DNA of 64,000 bases, from the NCBI RefSeq assembly GCF_000321225.1, contig NW_004451882.1, positions 180,773 through 244,772 on the forward strand, written 5' to 3'. This DNA comes from Odobenus rosmarus divergens. Lineage: Eukaryota > Chordata > Mammalia > Carnivora > Odobenidae. Both the position numbers and the translations under genes were made by a program. Of this stretch, positions 46,864-58,143 are shown piece by piece; the stretch's first letter is position 1, and every line of letters begins with the position of its first letter. The notes under the pieces were generated by a model. It was given only the letters and a program-made list of their open reading frames with translations, ran no database searches and was not told the DNA's origin.

Positions 46864-47457
46864 ATTAGTTTCTTTTTTGACTTTGAATGTATTTATTGAA
46901 TTTTTATATTCCTTTTCCACTCTACTGTTTTATAAGGTACACACTAGTTCTGTTTCTTAAGTAGTTTCTAAATACATGCATATTTTACTGCAAATCTGAA
47001 GTCAATGCCTATGAACAATAAATTAATAGTAGTGGAATTTAAGTTAATATAAAATATTAATTTCAATTCCATTACTCCATCTTAGCATTTTATCTTTTCC
47101 AATATTTTAGTGCTATGTTTTACCTCCCCAATTAGACATTATTGTTATTATGATTGTGTAAGCCAATTTATTATTTTTTCTTACATCTGAAGACTTCAAG
47201 ATTATTTTCTTTTACTGAAGCATTTCCTTAGGAAATTATTTATACTAGAGTCACTTGAGTCAACTGTATCAGTTTTTGTTTCAATAAAAATGGCTTTATT
47301 CCACTCTCTTCAACAATAATTTATCTGGGTTTCCCTCAGAACTTTGAAATCATTATTTCACTTCTCTTTCCTTCCACAAATGCTACTGAAAAGTCAGCTC
47401 TAAGTCTGTCATTTCTTCGTAGGCAATCTGTTTTTTTTTTTATTCTGGGAGTCTTTA

Positions 47458-47653
47458 TTTTATTTTAAGATTTTATTTATTTATTTAGAGTGGGGGGAGG
47501 GGCAGGGGAAGAGGGAGAGAGAGAGAATCCCCAGCAGACTCCCTGCTGAATCTGGAGCCCAATGCAGGGCTTGATCCCAGGACCCTGAGATCATGACCTG
47601 AGCTGAAATCAAGAGTCTGATGCTCAACCAACTGAGCCACTTAGGCGCCCCAC
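47458..47653 (-). mobile_element. Can-SINE
   Basis: Reverse-complement SINE of the AATCAAGAGTCTGATGCTC subtype. Perfect TSD TCTGGGAGTCTTTA at 47444-47457 and 47654-47667. Confidence 0.95.
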
Positions 47654-48016
47654 TCTGGGAGTCTTTAATATCTTTTTGTTTTCTGTTTTTTGTTTTTGCA
47701 GTTTTACCGGATTTATTATTATTATTTTATCCTTCTTAGCATTCTTTGGGCTTCTCAAAGCAGAAGGATTTTTTTTTCTTCCATCTTTTCTGGACATTTT
47801 CAGTCTTTATCTCATCAAATACTGCTTTTCTTCCATTCTTTCTTGACTTTCAATCAGCTACTTAATAGTGCTTCTCAGTCTTCCCTCCATGTCCTTATCT
47901 TCATGTTTCATATCTCTTAGCCTCTCTGGAATCCTGATAAGTTCTCTAGACTGATTTTTCAGTTCAACAACTCTCTCTGAAGTATTGTGTAATCTGCTAT
48001 TTAAAGTACCTATTGA

Positions 48017-48219
48017 GGGGCTCCTGGGTGGTTCAGTTGGTTAAGCGTCCGACCCTTGGTTTTGGCTCAGATCATGATCTCAGTGTCCTGAGATTGATTC
48101 CCATGTCGGCTCCAAGCCCAGCACAGATTCTCTCTCTCCCTTTCCCTTTGCCGCCCCTCCTCCCCCCGACCCCACTCACACACACTCTCTCTCTCTCTCA
48201 AAAAAAAAAAAAAAAGATT
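48017..48219 (+). mobile_element. Can-SINE
   Basis: Plus-strand SINE with an uninterrupted poly(A) tail after the CT run. TSD AAGTAYCTATTGA at 48004-48016 and 48220-48232. Confidence 0.94.
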
Positions 48220-48590
48220 AAGTATCTATTGATTTTATAAAATGTCAATGATAAAGATTTTCATTCCTATAATTAATTTCCTTTAGGGTTATTTTCAAAT
48301 CTTCTATCATCCCTTATTCATGTTTTAAATTCCCAACTCAATTAAACTATTTAACACGTATAGTTTGCACATTACTATTCTAATATACGAAACTCTTGGA
48401 GGTAAAATTATACTGCTTATTATTTTTGCTGTCACTCATGGTGGCTTCTTTCCTTCTGTTTTGAGATTTGGCATTGGGAGGTCTTCGTTTGACCTTATGT
48501 CCTATGTGAGTTATAATTCAAGCTCAGCTTCACTAACACTGAGAGCCCAGCTGTCTGGTTCCTTTTATTATTCACTTGAGAAATAAGTAC

Positions 48591-49079
48591 CTAAAAAAAA
48601 GAAAACCAAGCTTTATTTTTTTTTCCCAAACAACAAATTATAAGCCTATAGTACTGGAAGAATATTCCTCCCTTGAGCATGTTTTAAAAATTATACATTT
48701 TTTTTTTTTGCCGCTGGGACAAATGCTTTGCCTCATTAGTCACGTGTGGTGCATTTGCTGTTTTCCTCTCCCTCCAGAAGGCAGCTGGACAAAAAATGTC
48801 ATCATCATTGCTCTTTGCTACTAAGTCGGAATGACACTAGCTCTAATGAGATTGCTTTTATTTTAGAAATGGACTTCAAACCTAAATTTCCACTTGTAGG
48901 TGTTTTCTTAGGCAAGAGTTTCCCCATATAGAGTTGCCTGCCTCACCCTCATACCTAAATGTGTCTGGGCTTCTCCACCCTCATTCTCTAAGCCACCTCC
49001 ATCTCTTGCTCCGATGGAGTAGGAGCTTCAGAACTGATCTCCGGATCCACCTCCGACACTCCTCAAATAGGTTCTTACT
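48591..49079. other. Unique DNA left of the solo LTR
   Basis: Nothing recognised. A pyrimidine-rich stretch at 48935-49075 precedes the LTR. Confidence 0.5.
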
Positions 49080-49084
49080 ACAAC

Positions 49085-49419
49085 TGTTACAGAACCTGGA
49101 CTGGATCGCCCGACAGAAGAACTAAGCAGTACCCAGAGATCTTGGAGGATAGGAGGTTTACTTAACCCCAGCAGGCTGGAGGAGAGTGGTCTCCAAAGTT
49201 CTGAGCCCCGAGCACAAACAAAGGGGGCAATTTATACACTTCTACTTCCACATACTTGGCACTTTTGGCGTGTGGGCGAAGCGGGGCCGGGAGAAGGACC
49301 CGGATTGGTCCACATGGGAAGCAGAGCAGGGAGAAGAACCCAGAGAGCCCCGGGGCAAGGACTGGGACTCTCTCGCTGGCTCGGTCGGCCATCTTAGGAC
49401 ACAGATTTTCCTTACCACA
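49085..49419 (-). mobile_element. Solo LTR of an endogenous retrovirus with perfect TSD
   Basis: 335 bases, TG...CA ended on both strands (plus: TGTTACAG...TTACCACA). 5-bp TSD ACAAC at 49080-49084 and 49420-49424. On minus the order is a GC-rich U3, a TATAAA box (plus 49231-49236 as TTTATA) about 60% along, then U5-like text. No internal viral sequence flanks it, so it is a recombined solo LTR. The 76-codon minus frame at 49162-49392 is U3 sequence, not a gene. It is a different family from the other three LTRs. Confidence 0.9.
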
Positions 49420-49565
49420 ACAACTTCAAAAACTGAGGTAATAAACCAGTTCTGAAGAAATTAGATTTGTATATATGAGGTAACCATTAAAACCATGAAG
49501 AATCTGAAGGATTTACAAGCTATTTGTTTAGTCATGCAGTGTTCTTCTTAAGAGAAGTCACTGGG

Positions 49566-49755
49566 GGGTGCCTGGGGGGCTCAGTGGTGACCTCAGGGTC
49601 CTGAGATGAGCCCCGAGTTGGGCTCTGCGCTCAGTAGGAAGTCTACCTGAGGATTCTCTCTCTTTTCCTCTCTCTCTGTCCCCCCCCGCTTGCACACTCA
49701 AACACTCTTTCTCTCTCTCTCAAATAAATAAATAAATCTTTAAAAAAAATAAAAG
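49566..49755 (+). mobile_element. Can-SINE with a deletion in the head
   Basis: Plus-strand SINE; GTGCCTGGGGGGCTCAGTGG is followed directly by TGACCTCAGGGTCCTGAG, so part of the A-box to B-box interval is missing. TSD GAAGKCACTGGG at 49554-49565 and 49756-49767. Confidence 0.93.
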
Positions 49756-49767
49756 GAAGGCACTGGG

Positions 49768-50754
49768 ACAGAAATAAAAGAAAAGCAACATGGAGGTAAA
49801 AAAAAAAAACAAAATGAGGTGGAAGAACAAGAGGGGTTCAGGGAGGAAGATGGAGGAGAGCGAAAAGATAAAAGGGGAACTGAGGGCACTCTGGAGAAAA
49901 CACTCTCGATTTTCATCAGCTCTTCTCTTGGTTAGGCCACGTGAACTGACCTTAGTAATGGGGCGGAAATCACAGGGTGAGAGAGGAGGAAAACAGAATG
50001 TCTCCCTTGCTCTTGAAAGGCTCAGGTGTAATAAATCCTATGCAATGTGACAGTGTACCCCATTAGACCTCGCTTGGGCATAGGCTGATGGGGTTTGGAC
50101 AGGGTCCAGTGGCAATCCACCAGCACCACAAACCTCCCAAGCTGTGCTGTTTGTTTGAGTGTAAAGCTGTTTGCAAGAGGGCAGGAGGGTATTTGAAATG
50201 GCTGAGCTGCTGTTTGGGGGCTAAACTGGTTTCTCCTCAGAAAATTTTGGAAGACAGAAGGTAAGAAAAAGAGGAAAAATACACATGTACTGCCTGAAAG
50301 AATAAACAGGACTGAGGGCATGACTGGATCTACTCCCTCTGTAAGACTCCATTTACAGGACACGCATGGTTATCAGAATCTACTAGGCTAAACAGGTGTT
50401 GCGTATTCAGTCATTCTCTGCTGTCTAGACTAGCAGCGGGTAGATGAGAGTCTTGGGAATAAGAACACGGATGTGGGGGAAAGGGAGTAGAAATAAGAAA
50501 GACTTCATTCTTCGGTATCCAAGTTGCTCCTTTCAACTATGAGTGGTGCACTGAAGACTTCTGGTGGACCTCAGTCCAGTGCAATACCTATCTGTCAAAC
50601 TGAACATTATTCCTATGATTACCTGAGGGTAAATCAAAAGAATCATTGGCATATTTCCGGAAAAAAAGGTTTGTGTGGAGGTGGGGGAGGGGGAGAGTCT
50701 CATCCTCTCTCTTAAACTTCTAATGGACATAAATCATGCCTCATTTACATGAGC
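49768..50754. other. Unique DNA, no gene seen
   Basis: The 113-codon minus frame at 50022-50363 and others here overlap opposite-strand frames and have no recognisable domain. Confidence 0.5.
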
Positions 50755-50940
50755 GGCACAGATTCTGGAGTAGAGTATTGCTTGAGCTCCCAGTCTTGGC
50801 TCTGTACCTGCTAATTGCGTTAACTTAGGTAAGTTACTTCACTTTTCTGTACCACAGTTCCTCCTGTGTAAATTGTAAGGATTAATTGTCTTAGTCCCCA
50901 GCCCATAGAAAGCATTGGGAAATGTTGGCTATAATGATCA
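50755..50940 (+). mobile_element. MIR relic
   Basis: GCACAGATTCTGGAGTAGAG, GGCTCTGTACCTGCTAATTGC, TTAGGTAAGTTACTTCACTTTTC and AAATTGTAAGGATTAA follow MIR from its head. Confidence 0.88.
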
Positions 50941-51665
50941 TACCCTTGCTAAGTCAAACCCAAATCTGGCTCCAAGGCCTCACTCACCAAAGTCCTTGGG
51001 ATGTGTGATACAAATCATTTTGATGGCTCCCTCCCCCTCCTGTGCTGTGCAAAGGCTGAGATTATGCAGTCCATGTGGGAATGAACGAGGAGGCCCATTA
51101 TTATCGATCTACACTCATATTCGTCATCAGCCTCTGCCATACAATGCCACCGTCAAGCAGGTGAGGGCTCTTCAAGGTCACTGGGCATACAGAGACACCA
51201 GTCACAATGCAAGTTCATTATGTGTATCTTTAACGCAGCTCTCAAAAACATGATGCTTAGTGCCCAGCCTCCATGAGCTCCAGAGAACCAGCTGCTAACT
51301 GAGGGCCTGGCACCTCCAGGGAGAGTGGTATTTGCTCCCTTACAACCCATAACCCAATCTTTTCCAATGAGTGGGATACCACCTCTAACAAGTCCTCCCT
51401 TCCTCTAATAGAACAAATTTACATCTCTTTCCCCTTTGAGAACATCCATCTAATCCTTTTAATAGATGTAGAACTAAAACAAGAACAGTCTGTTAACTTC
51501 CCTGTGGGTTTGTGGGAAGCACAGACCTCAGTGACGCAAAGTTAATCCTCTTGAGATATTTTTCTGTGTATATCATCAGTCCATAGCAGGAAAATAAAGG
51601 ATAACTACTTGTCAATCTCAACATCACTTAAAGTGGGTAAACTAAATATTCTGTTATTCCTGATG
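50941..51665. other. Unique DNA, nothing recognised
   Basis: Open frames are short and without domain. No repeat family seen. Confidence 0.5.
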
Positions 51666-51788
51666 ACCAATGTATCCCTAGAAGACTTTTATTTGCATCT
51701 GAATGCAATCTCCATCCATAAAAGGGCTACCTGACTTGCTTCCAGGCCAATATGAATATTTTGGTGGGAAAGACCACTTTGACTTAGG
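51666..51788. repeat. Local direct repeat, copy 1
   Basis: 123 bases beginning ACCAATGTATCCCTAGAAGA, matching 52284-52406 with 8 substitutions and no gaps (about 93.5%). Confidence 0.95.
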
Positions 51789-52283
51789 CGTAGAGCAGAA
51801 ACACCTCTGAAGCATTATTGCCAAAATAAAGCTTGGGTGTTTGAGGATGAATAGGAAGGGGATACAAAAATAAGGGGAATGCCCCCATTGCCCTGAGAGA
51901 ATTGCAGGTTCTTGCTGTGACCAAGCTTGAAACCCAGCAGGCATGCCTGAGTATAATGGGATGCAATATAGAGCAATTCAGGCTACCATGAGCCACGTTG
52001 CTTTCATAAAATCATACATGTATTCGTCTTCTGTTCCGCTCTACTCCCCAGACTGACACTTTTGATCAGATTCATGGGCTACAAGATAGCCTCACACTTG
52101 AATGGTTTCTTCCCTTCTTGGTATTCATCCCCAAATTCTCTATTAATAGAAACTGAGGCTCAGAAAACAAAGCCTGGGAAGGGAATAGACAGATGTCTAC
52201 ATTTCAACAGGAGAATCACTTAGCTGCAGCCAAGGGAGTTATTTGAAAACCCAGGTGAGGATGCAGCTGTCAAAGCTAGGAAA
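51789..52283. other. Spacer between the two direct repeats
   Basis: 495 bases with no recognised repeat family or gene. Confidence 0.5.
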
Positions 52284-52406
52284 ACCAATGTATCCCTAGA
52301 AGACTTTTATTTGCGTCTGAATGCGATCTCCAACCAAAGAAGGGCTGCCTGACTTGCTTCCAGGCCAATGTGAATATTTTGGTGGGAAAAACCACTTTGA
52401 CTTAGG
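52284..52406. repeat. Local direct repeat, copy 2
   Basis: Partner of 51666-51788. Similarity ends just after GACTTAGG in both copies. Confidence 0.95.
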
Positions 52407-53229
52407 GGTAGAAACACACACAGCTTCTTCTATCTGCTTTCCTGACACCTGCCTAAGATTCTCGTAGAGAATTCCCGAAAAGGAGGTGTCTTAGCCAAAG
52501 ATCTTGTAGGCCTGTTGCTATGGTAAAGTGGCCTTTCCTCTCCGCGCCAGATGTGAGAAGAAAATGCAAGGAAATTTAAGAAGATTTAGTTTGAATAGAA
52601 CTGGATTGATTCCAAAGGGCTGCTTTTTGCATAAGAAAGTCCCAAATCAGATCTAAAACATAATCACTGCTTGAGTTGTAAGTTTTCCTTCTAGTTACCA
52701 GATTCTGCTAATTATACTCCAAAGTACGCTAAATATTTGCCTTGTTTCCTGAACTAAAGCATCAGTCTTTCCTAAAATGCATTGTCAACTTACAGCCATT
52801 TTCAAACTACTCAAGCAATCAAAAAAGTATCTCTCCAGAGGTAGGGTTGTAGAATAGTTTGCAGACAAGGCCTTTGCACCAGAAAAAAAGTTGACTTGGA
52901 TAGAATTCTCTACTGGCCTTGCACACATTACTTGTTTCCCATGGCTTCACAAGTATGGATCATAAGTGTGTCCTAAGAGCTAAATACTATAGATGAATAA
53001 AAAGTGTTTGGTACAGAGCCTGATGCATAACAAAGGGTTAATAAGATAGTCGATGTCTCTGTGTTGTCCCTTAATTCTAGTAAGTATATTATCCTTTTGA
53101 GTTGCTAGAGTTCATCCCCCGCTTAGGAAAAAAAATTCATGAAGCCTTTATTTATTTATGTGTTCTGTAGTCAGCCACATGGCTAGAATTTGGATCACAA
53201 ACTCCTTTGAAAATATAATTAAAGCCATG
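52407..53229. other. Unique DNA, no gene seen
   Basis: Nothing recognised in this stretch. Confidence 0.5.
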
Positions 53230-53765
53230 GATTCCCTTCTTCCAGAAGAAAACTTACATATTTTAAAGACAGGACCAGGACACACCGATGTTCTTAGCAG
53301 CCTTATTCACAATAGCCAAAAAGTAGAAACAAGCCAAATGTTCATTGACAGATGAATGGATAAACAAAATGTTGCATTGTTAAAAATTCATTCCTTCAAA
53401 AGGAATGAAATTCTGACACATACTACAACATAAACGAACCTTGAAACCATTATGCTGTGAAATAAGCCAGACACCAACGAACACACATTATATGATACCA
53501 CTTACTTAAAGTACCTAGAGTAGGCAAATTCATAGAGACTAAAGTGGAATGGTGGTTGCCAGGAATGGGGGGGAGGGGACTTGGATTTATTGTTTTATGG
53601 GTACAGGGTTTCAGTATGTGATGAGGAAAATGTTCTGTGGATGGATGGTGGTGATGGTTGCACCCGATATAAATGTACTTAATGCCACTGAATTGTATGC
53701 TTAAAAACGGTTAAAATGGTAAATTTTATGTTATGTGTATTTTCCCACAATTAAAAAAAATAATA
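53230..53765 (+). mobile_element. Old L1 3' end
   Basis: ORF2 end and 3'UTR: CACCGATGTTCTTAGCAGCC, GACAGATGAATGGATAAAC, GGTTGCCAGGAATGGGGGG, TGGTGATGGTTGCACCCG and a terminal A-rich tail. Confidence 0.9.
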
Positions 53766-53791
53766 CCAGGGAACTCCAGAGGAAGACTTAA

Positions 53792-54071
53792 TTTTTTTTT
53801 AATTTTAATTCCAGTTAGTTAACATATAGTATATTATATAAGTTTCACGGGTAGAATTTAGTGATTCATTAGCTGCATACAATATCCAGTGCTTATTACT
53901 TCAAGAGCCCTCCTTAATACCCATCACCCCGTTACCCCATCCCCTGACGCCCTCCCCTCCAGCAATGCTCAGTTTGTTCCCTAAAGTTAAGAGTCTTTCA
54001 TGGTTTGCCTCCCTCTCTGTTTTTTTTTTTTCTTATTTTATTTTTTCTTCCCTTCCCCTATGTTCATTTGT
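53792..54071 (-). mobile_element. Carnivore L1, severely 5'-truncated 3' end
   Basis: Reverse-complement terminus: CCAGTTAGTTAACATATAG, TAGAATTTAGTGATTCATTAG, CAATATCCAGTGCTTATTAC, CTCCTTAATACCCATCACCCC. TSD AGACTTAA at 53784-53791 and 54072-54079. A different L1 subfamily from the copies at 1, 20289 and 45551. Confidence 0.92.
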
Positions 54072-54079
54072 AGACTTAA

Positions 54080-54728
54080 ATATTTTTTAAGCAGCTTTGT
54101 CCTGTTACATAATTTACATACCATAAAAATTCACCTGTTTTAAGAAAGCAATCAGTTGTTTTACCAAATATACACATTTGTACAACCATCACTATAATCC
54201 AATTTTAGAATATTTCTATCACCTAAAAATGTTACCTTGTAAACATTTACAGTTAATTACTTGTTCCCAACCTGGCTCAAACAAACAGTTGTATGTTTGC
54301 TGCCTGGCTAACTTTGCCTTTTCTACAAGTTTCATAAAAATGAAATGACACAATATATAGTAATTGTGTCTGCTTTCTTTCACTAAGGATGATGATTTTC
54401 AGATTCCTCCACGCTGCTGCATGTGTCAGGATTTCACTTCTTTTTGCTGCTGAGTGGTATTCTACTGTGTGGATAGACCACAAATTGTTTATCCGCTCAC
54501 CACTTGATGGACATTGGGATTGTTCCCGGGCTTTAGCTATTGTGAATAATGCAGTTGTGAACATTTGCGAGTGAGTCTGCATAGATACAAGATTTTACTT
54601 CTATTTATAGATAATTAGAGTATAATTGCTGGATTGTAAATTAAGTATATTTGTTTAATTGTTTAAAAAACTACCAAATTGTTTTCTAAATTATCTGTAC
54701 CACTTTGCATGTCTACCAGCAGCGTATG
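54080..54728 (-). mobile_element. Old L1 3'UTR relic
   Basis: Reverse-complement old L1 3'UTR: AATTTACATACCATAAAAATTC, TACAACCATCACTATAATCC, AGTGGTATTCTACTGTG, GATGGACATTGGGATTGTTCC, GCTATTGTGAATAATGCAG. Confidence 0.88.
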
Positions 54729-54745
54729 CAAGTTGTTGCTTTTTT

Positions 54746-54936
54746 TTTTTAAAGATTTTATTTATTTGAGAGAAAGAGAGAGAGAGCATGCATGAGCGGG
54801 AGGAGAGGTAGAGGGAGAGGGACAAGCAGGCTCCCCACTGAGCAGGGAGCCCGATAAGGGGCTCAATCCCAGAACCCCGAGATCACGACCTGAGCCGAAG
54901 GCAGATGTGTAATAGAATGAGCCACCCAGGCGCCCC
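54746..54936 (-). mobile_element. Can-SINE
   Basis: Reverse-complement SINE. Imperfect TSD CAAGTTKTTGYTTTTT at 54729-54744 and from 54937. Confidence 0.92.
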
Positions 54937-55354
54937 CAAGTTTTTGTTTTTGAGGTTGTTTTGTTTTGTTGTTTTCATTTTGAAGCTCCATAGGCATCTG
55001 ATGAATATGTATGTGTATTGAGCAGAAAGAGTAGATTGAAGCCAGTTGATTAGGGTATATCATTGTTAAAATTTTGTGGTATACATGTAACCACCGATAA
55101 AGAAATTCTTACTGTTCTCACTGTCCTTTTAAAACAATATAATAGACAAATTTTGTATTTGATGTTACAAGCTTTTTCTTACCTTACTATTTTAACTTCT
55201 CTCTTATCCCAGATCCCAGGGGTCAGTAAGTGTGTCTTACACCTATTTGTGAGGAAGTGTTTAATAGCTAATATGCTGCTTTTTCTGGATCATCTCAACT
55301 TCCAGGCAGAATTGTAGATAGGGGAACAGCAGGAGGTCCTGAGCCAATCTGTCC

Positions 55355-55530
55355 GGCTTTGGAACCTGGGTCCACCACTAACCATCTTTGTATCTTAGGG
55401 GATATGGTATTTAACATCTTTGTGTGACACATTTTTTTATCTTCAAGTGGAAAGGACAATAGTATTTACTTCATAGAGTTGTCCTAAGAATGTCAAGTCC
55501 TTAGAGTGGCTTCTCATATATTAGATATAC
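55355..55530 (+). mobile_element. MIR relic
   Basis: GGCTTTGGAACCTGGGTCC, AACATCTTTGTGTGAC and ATAGTATTTACTTCATAGAGTTG match MIR from head to 3' core. Confidence 0.8.
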
Positions 55531-57167
55531 TTTATTAAAAGAAGAATCTATGACTAAGGAGCAAGGTTTAATCCGAAGGAATCATTGGTAAATTTCCAGG
55601 AAGTAGCTGGAGAGGTTTAACTCAGTTCACTTCCTATGTGTGAATGCCTGTAGGGAACATGAAAATTACTAAAACATTGCTCTAGAATCACAAAGCAAAC
55701 TCCCATGTACATGGGTAATGTGGAGGGTTAAACATACAAATGTGAAGAGTAGAGGGCAAGGCTTCTTTGATTCTCTAATTTCTTTGTGTCTTCATGCTAT
55801 AGGCACTCCTAACACCAGAGCTTTATCCTTCTCTGTTCCTGATGCTCTGCCCCCAGTACACATGCGTGTGCATGCACACATATATGCCCAATATGGGATT
55901 TAAAAATCTAGCATCTGTACATTGGGACGATTCATTGGGACGAAGAAGAGAAATGTTTCCGTGATGCACATTCAAAAAGGAGAATATTAAATAGATCAGG
56001 GTAATCCTTTGCTTATTCTGTAAAATGAAGCTCAGGTTTATATAGAATGATGGGGTGAAGAAATGGGTAAACATTCCTCTCCCCACCCCCTCCTGAGATG
56101 GTCACTGCAGTCAAGGTAGGCAGGAATCCAGACAGCTGAGAAAACGCCCTTATGTTATGGACCAATTAATTCTTTGTTGCAGTACTCCCAGTTCATGTCA
56201 CAGAAATTCAGGGGTTTTAGAAATTAGAAGTCCAACTATCTCCCTTTACTAGGGAAGTCAAATGACAGTTTTGAAAAGACTGATATTAGCATGAGTAGGA
56301 CCGGACTCCTGAAAAGTACTCTTTGCACTCAACTGTGCTGGCTCAGCCAATCTGAGCCTCTTTCCACCAGGAGGAATAGGAATGTGGAAGGAAATAAACA
56401 GCTGCTGTTTTCTTAAATGTCACAGGGACTTTCATATATCAGCCTGATTCCTGTGTTACATCAGCTCATGAACCTCTCAATAAGAATAAAGATCGTACTT
56501 TGATTTAGGCACAAGCTCTCCTCCCCGTGGGAGCCCAGAGCCAGGACTGCATCCCGATAGGACTGTGGCACCCTCTTCAAGCACAGATTGGATAATGAGG
56601 CCAGTCTCCGCTTCTGACCTGCCTTTTTTCCACCCTTCTTTTAGGAGGATCTTCACTCTCATTATCCCATCCTATTGCATCCAATCTCCAGTGTCCAAGG
56701 CTCCTGGCATGAAGAAGACGTTTTTGACCAGGTCAACAGCAGTAAATATATTAGCTTCTCTCAGGCTCAGCCTTATACCAGTTCTTCTAGGCTCTGTACC
56801 TGAGTGTTTCTTGGTTAATTGCTTCCATGGGAAGCCATGTGTGACCAAGTGACAGAGAGAGCCAAAAGACTCAAAGCTTGACTTGAAATTATCCTCCAAA
56901 TTACACATTTCATAGAGATAATCAAAACGCAAGTATACACGAGTTGAAAACATAAATGTACTACCCAAACATTCCCTGAAGCAGAATCGTTGACAGTATA
57001 AATACCAAGGAATTGTGTATTTCCTGGTGACTTTACAACTATATCCAGGATCTATTGTTTTCCGACATTATCATCAATTTGGGAGTACAAATCTTTGTAG
57101 TTCAAATCTGGGCCCTTTAAAATACACAGAAGAAATAAATACAGAGGAAGAGCCTGTATATAGTTAC
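55531..57167. other. Unique DNA, no gene seen
   Basis: Frames at 56477-56968 overlap each other on both strands with no recognised domain. Confidence 0.5.
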
Positions 57168-57385
57168 CATTTATGAAGCACTTAAAATGTGCCAGACACC
57201 TGCCTAAATCCTTACATGGAGTATGTCATATATCCTTCACAAATGCCAGAGATATAGGCAGCATAGTTATGTCCATTTTACAGATGAGGAATCTGAAGTT
57301 AGGCAGTAAGAGGTAGAGCCAGGTCTGATGCCAGGACAGATGGTTCCGGAGCCTGTGCTCCTAACCACACAGCACGTCATCGATG
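57168..57385 (-). mobile_element. MIR relic
   Basis: Reverse-complement MIR: TTATGAAGCACTTAAAATGTGCC, CATTTTACAGATGAGGAATC, GGTAGAGCCAGGTCTG, GGAGCCTGTGCTCCTAACCAC. Confidence 0.9.
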
Positions 57386-57784
57386 CCCATGATACAACTT
57401 GTTTGACTTTATACAATCAGCTCTTGTTTTCTGCTTCCTCTCTCCATCCTTCTTCTTGCTAGTCTATTTCTGACATATTTCTACTTTCATTTTTTTCCTA
57501 CTTGTGCCTTATCACTATTATGATATCAATAAATACAGTTGAATATTGGGCTTCTAGGCCAACAGATCCTTAACTGAGTGCAATTTTTGGCTTTCACTTA
57601 TAAGTAACCATATTGTTAGATATTTTTCTATCCCACCCTTCATATATTTCTTCCTCTGTTTCCTTCCTCCTTCCCTCCTTTCCTTGTTCTTTCTTTCCTC
57701 GAAGAATTAAATTAGACTATAGGCACAACTTTGTGGTTTTCATGAAGGGTTAATTTTGCCAAGCCCTGCCCTCCTGGAAAGAAT
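57386..57784. other. Unique DNA with a pyrimidine-rich run
   Basis: 57655-57702 is CCTT-rich. No gene or family recognised. Confidence 0.5.
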
Positions 57785-57968
57785 ATTTGGAACTATCTGG
57801 ACATTTTCAATTGTCACTAATAGGGAGGTCAGGGAGAATATTCTACCGGTATGTACTGGGTATGGGCCTTGGAGGCTGCTAAATATTCTACAATGAACAG
57901 AACATCCCACCAAAAGCAAAGAATTACTGATCCAAAATGTCAATAGCATCATCACTGAGGAACCCTTA
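57785..57968 (+). mobile_element. MER5A-like DNA transposon relic
   Basis: ATTGTCACTAATAGGGAGG, GGAGGCTGCTAAATATTCTAC, AACAGAACATCCCACC, AATTACTGATCCAAAATG and TCAATAGCATC align in order with MER5A. More diverged than the copy at 21887. Confidence 0.82.
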
Positions 57969-58112
57969 AATAGATGTAGAATAATCTGAGATGTCATTAG
58001 CAGTTCGTTGTGTAGTGGAGAGGGGATAAACAACAAAAAATGACAATAGTACATATAGTTAAGTGCTCCAATGTACAAGTTAGGGAGGGAGCACAAGGGA
58101 GAAACATAGGAA

Positions 58113-58141
<29 letters not shown>
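58113..58141. repeat. (GT)n microsatellite
   Basis: About 14 uninterrupted GT units. The valine/cysteine-rich and threonine/histidine-rich frames here come from it. Confidence 0.97.

Positions 58142-58143
<2 letters not shown>

Larger units (their letters stand above)
46490..48590 (-). mobile_element. Old L1 or HAL1-like sequence, reverse strand
   Basis: ATTTCTTATAAGCAGCATATAGC and later CTACTGAAAAGTCAGCTC, TCATCAAATACTGCTTTTCTTCC and AACTCTCTCTGAAGTATTG follow the order of reverse-complement old L1. Holds SINEs at 46655-46863, 47458-47653 and 48017-48219. Confidence 0.55.

Noticed and set aside
49162..49392. 76-codon minus frame with ordinary amino-acid mix
   Set aside because: Lies wholly in the U3/R part of a solo LTR.
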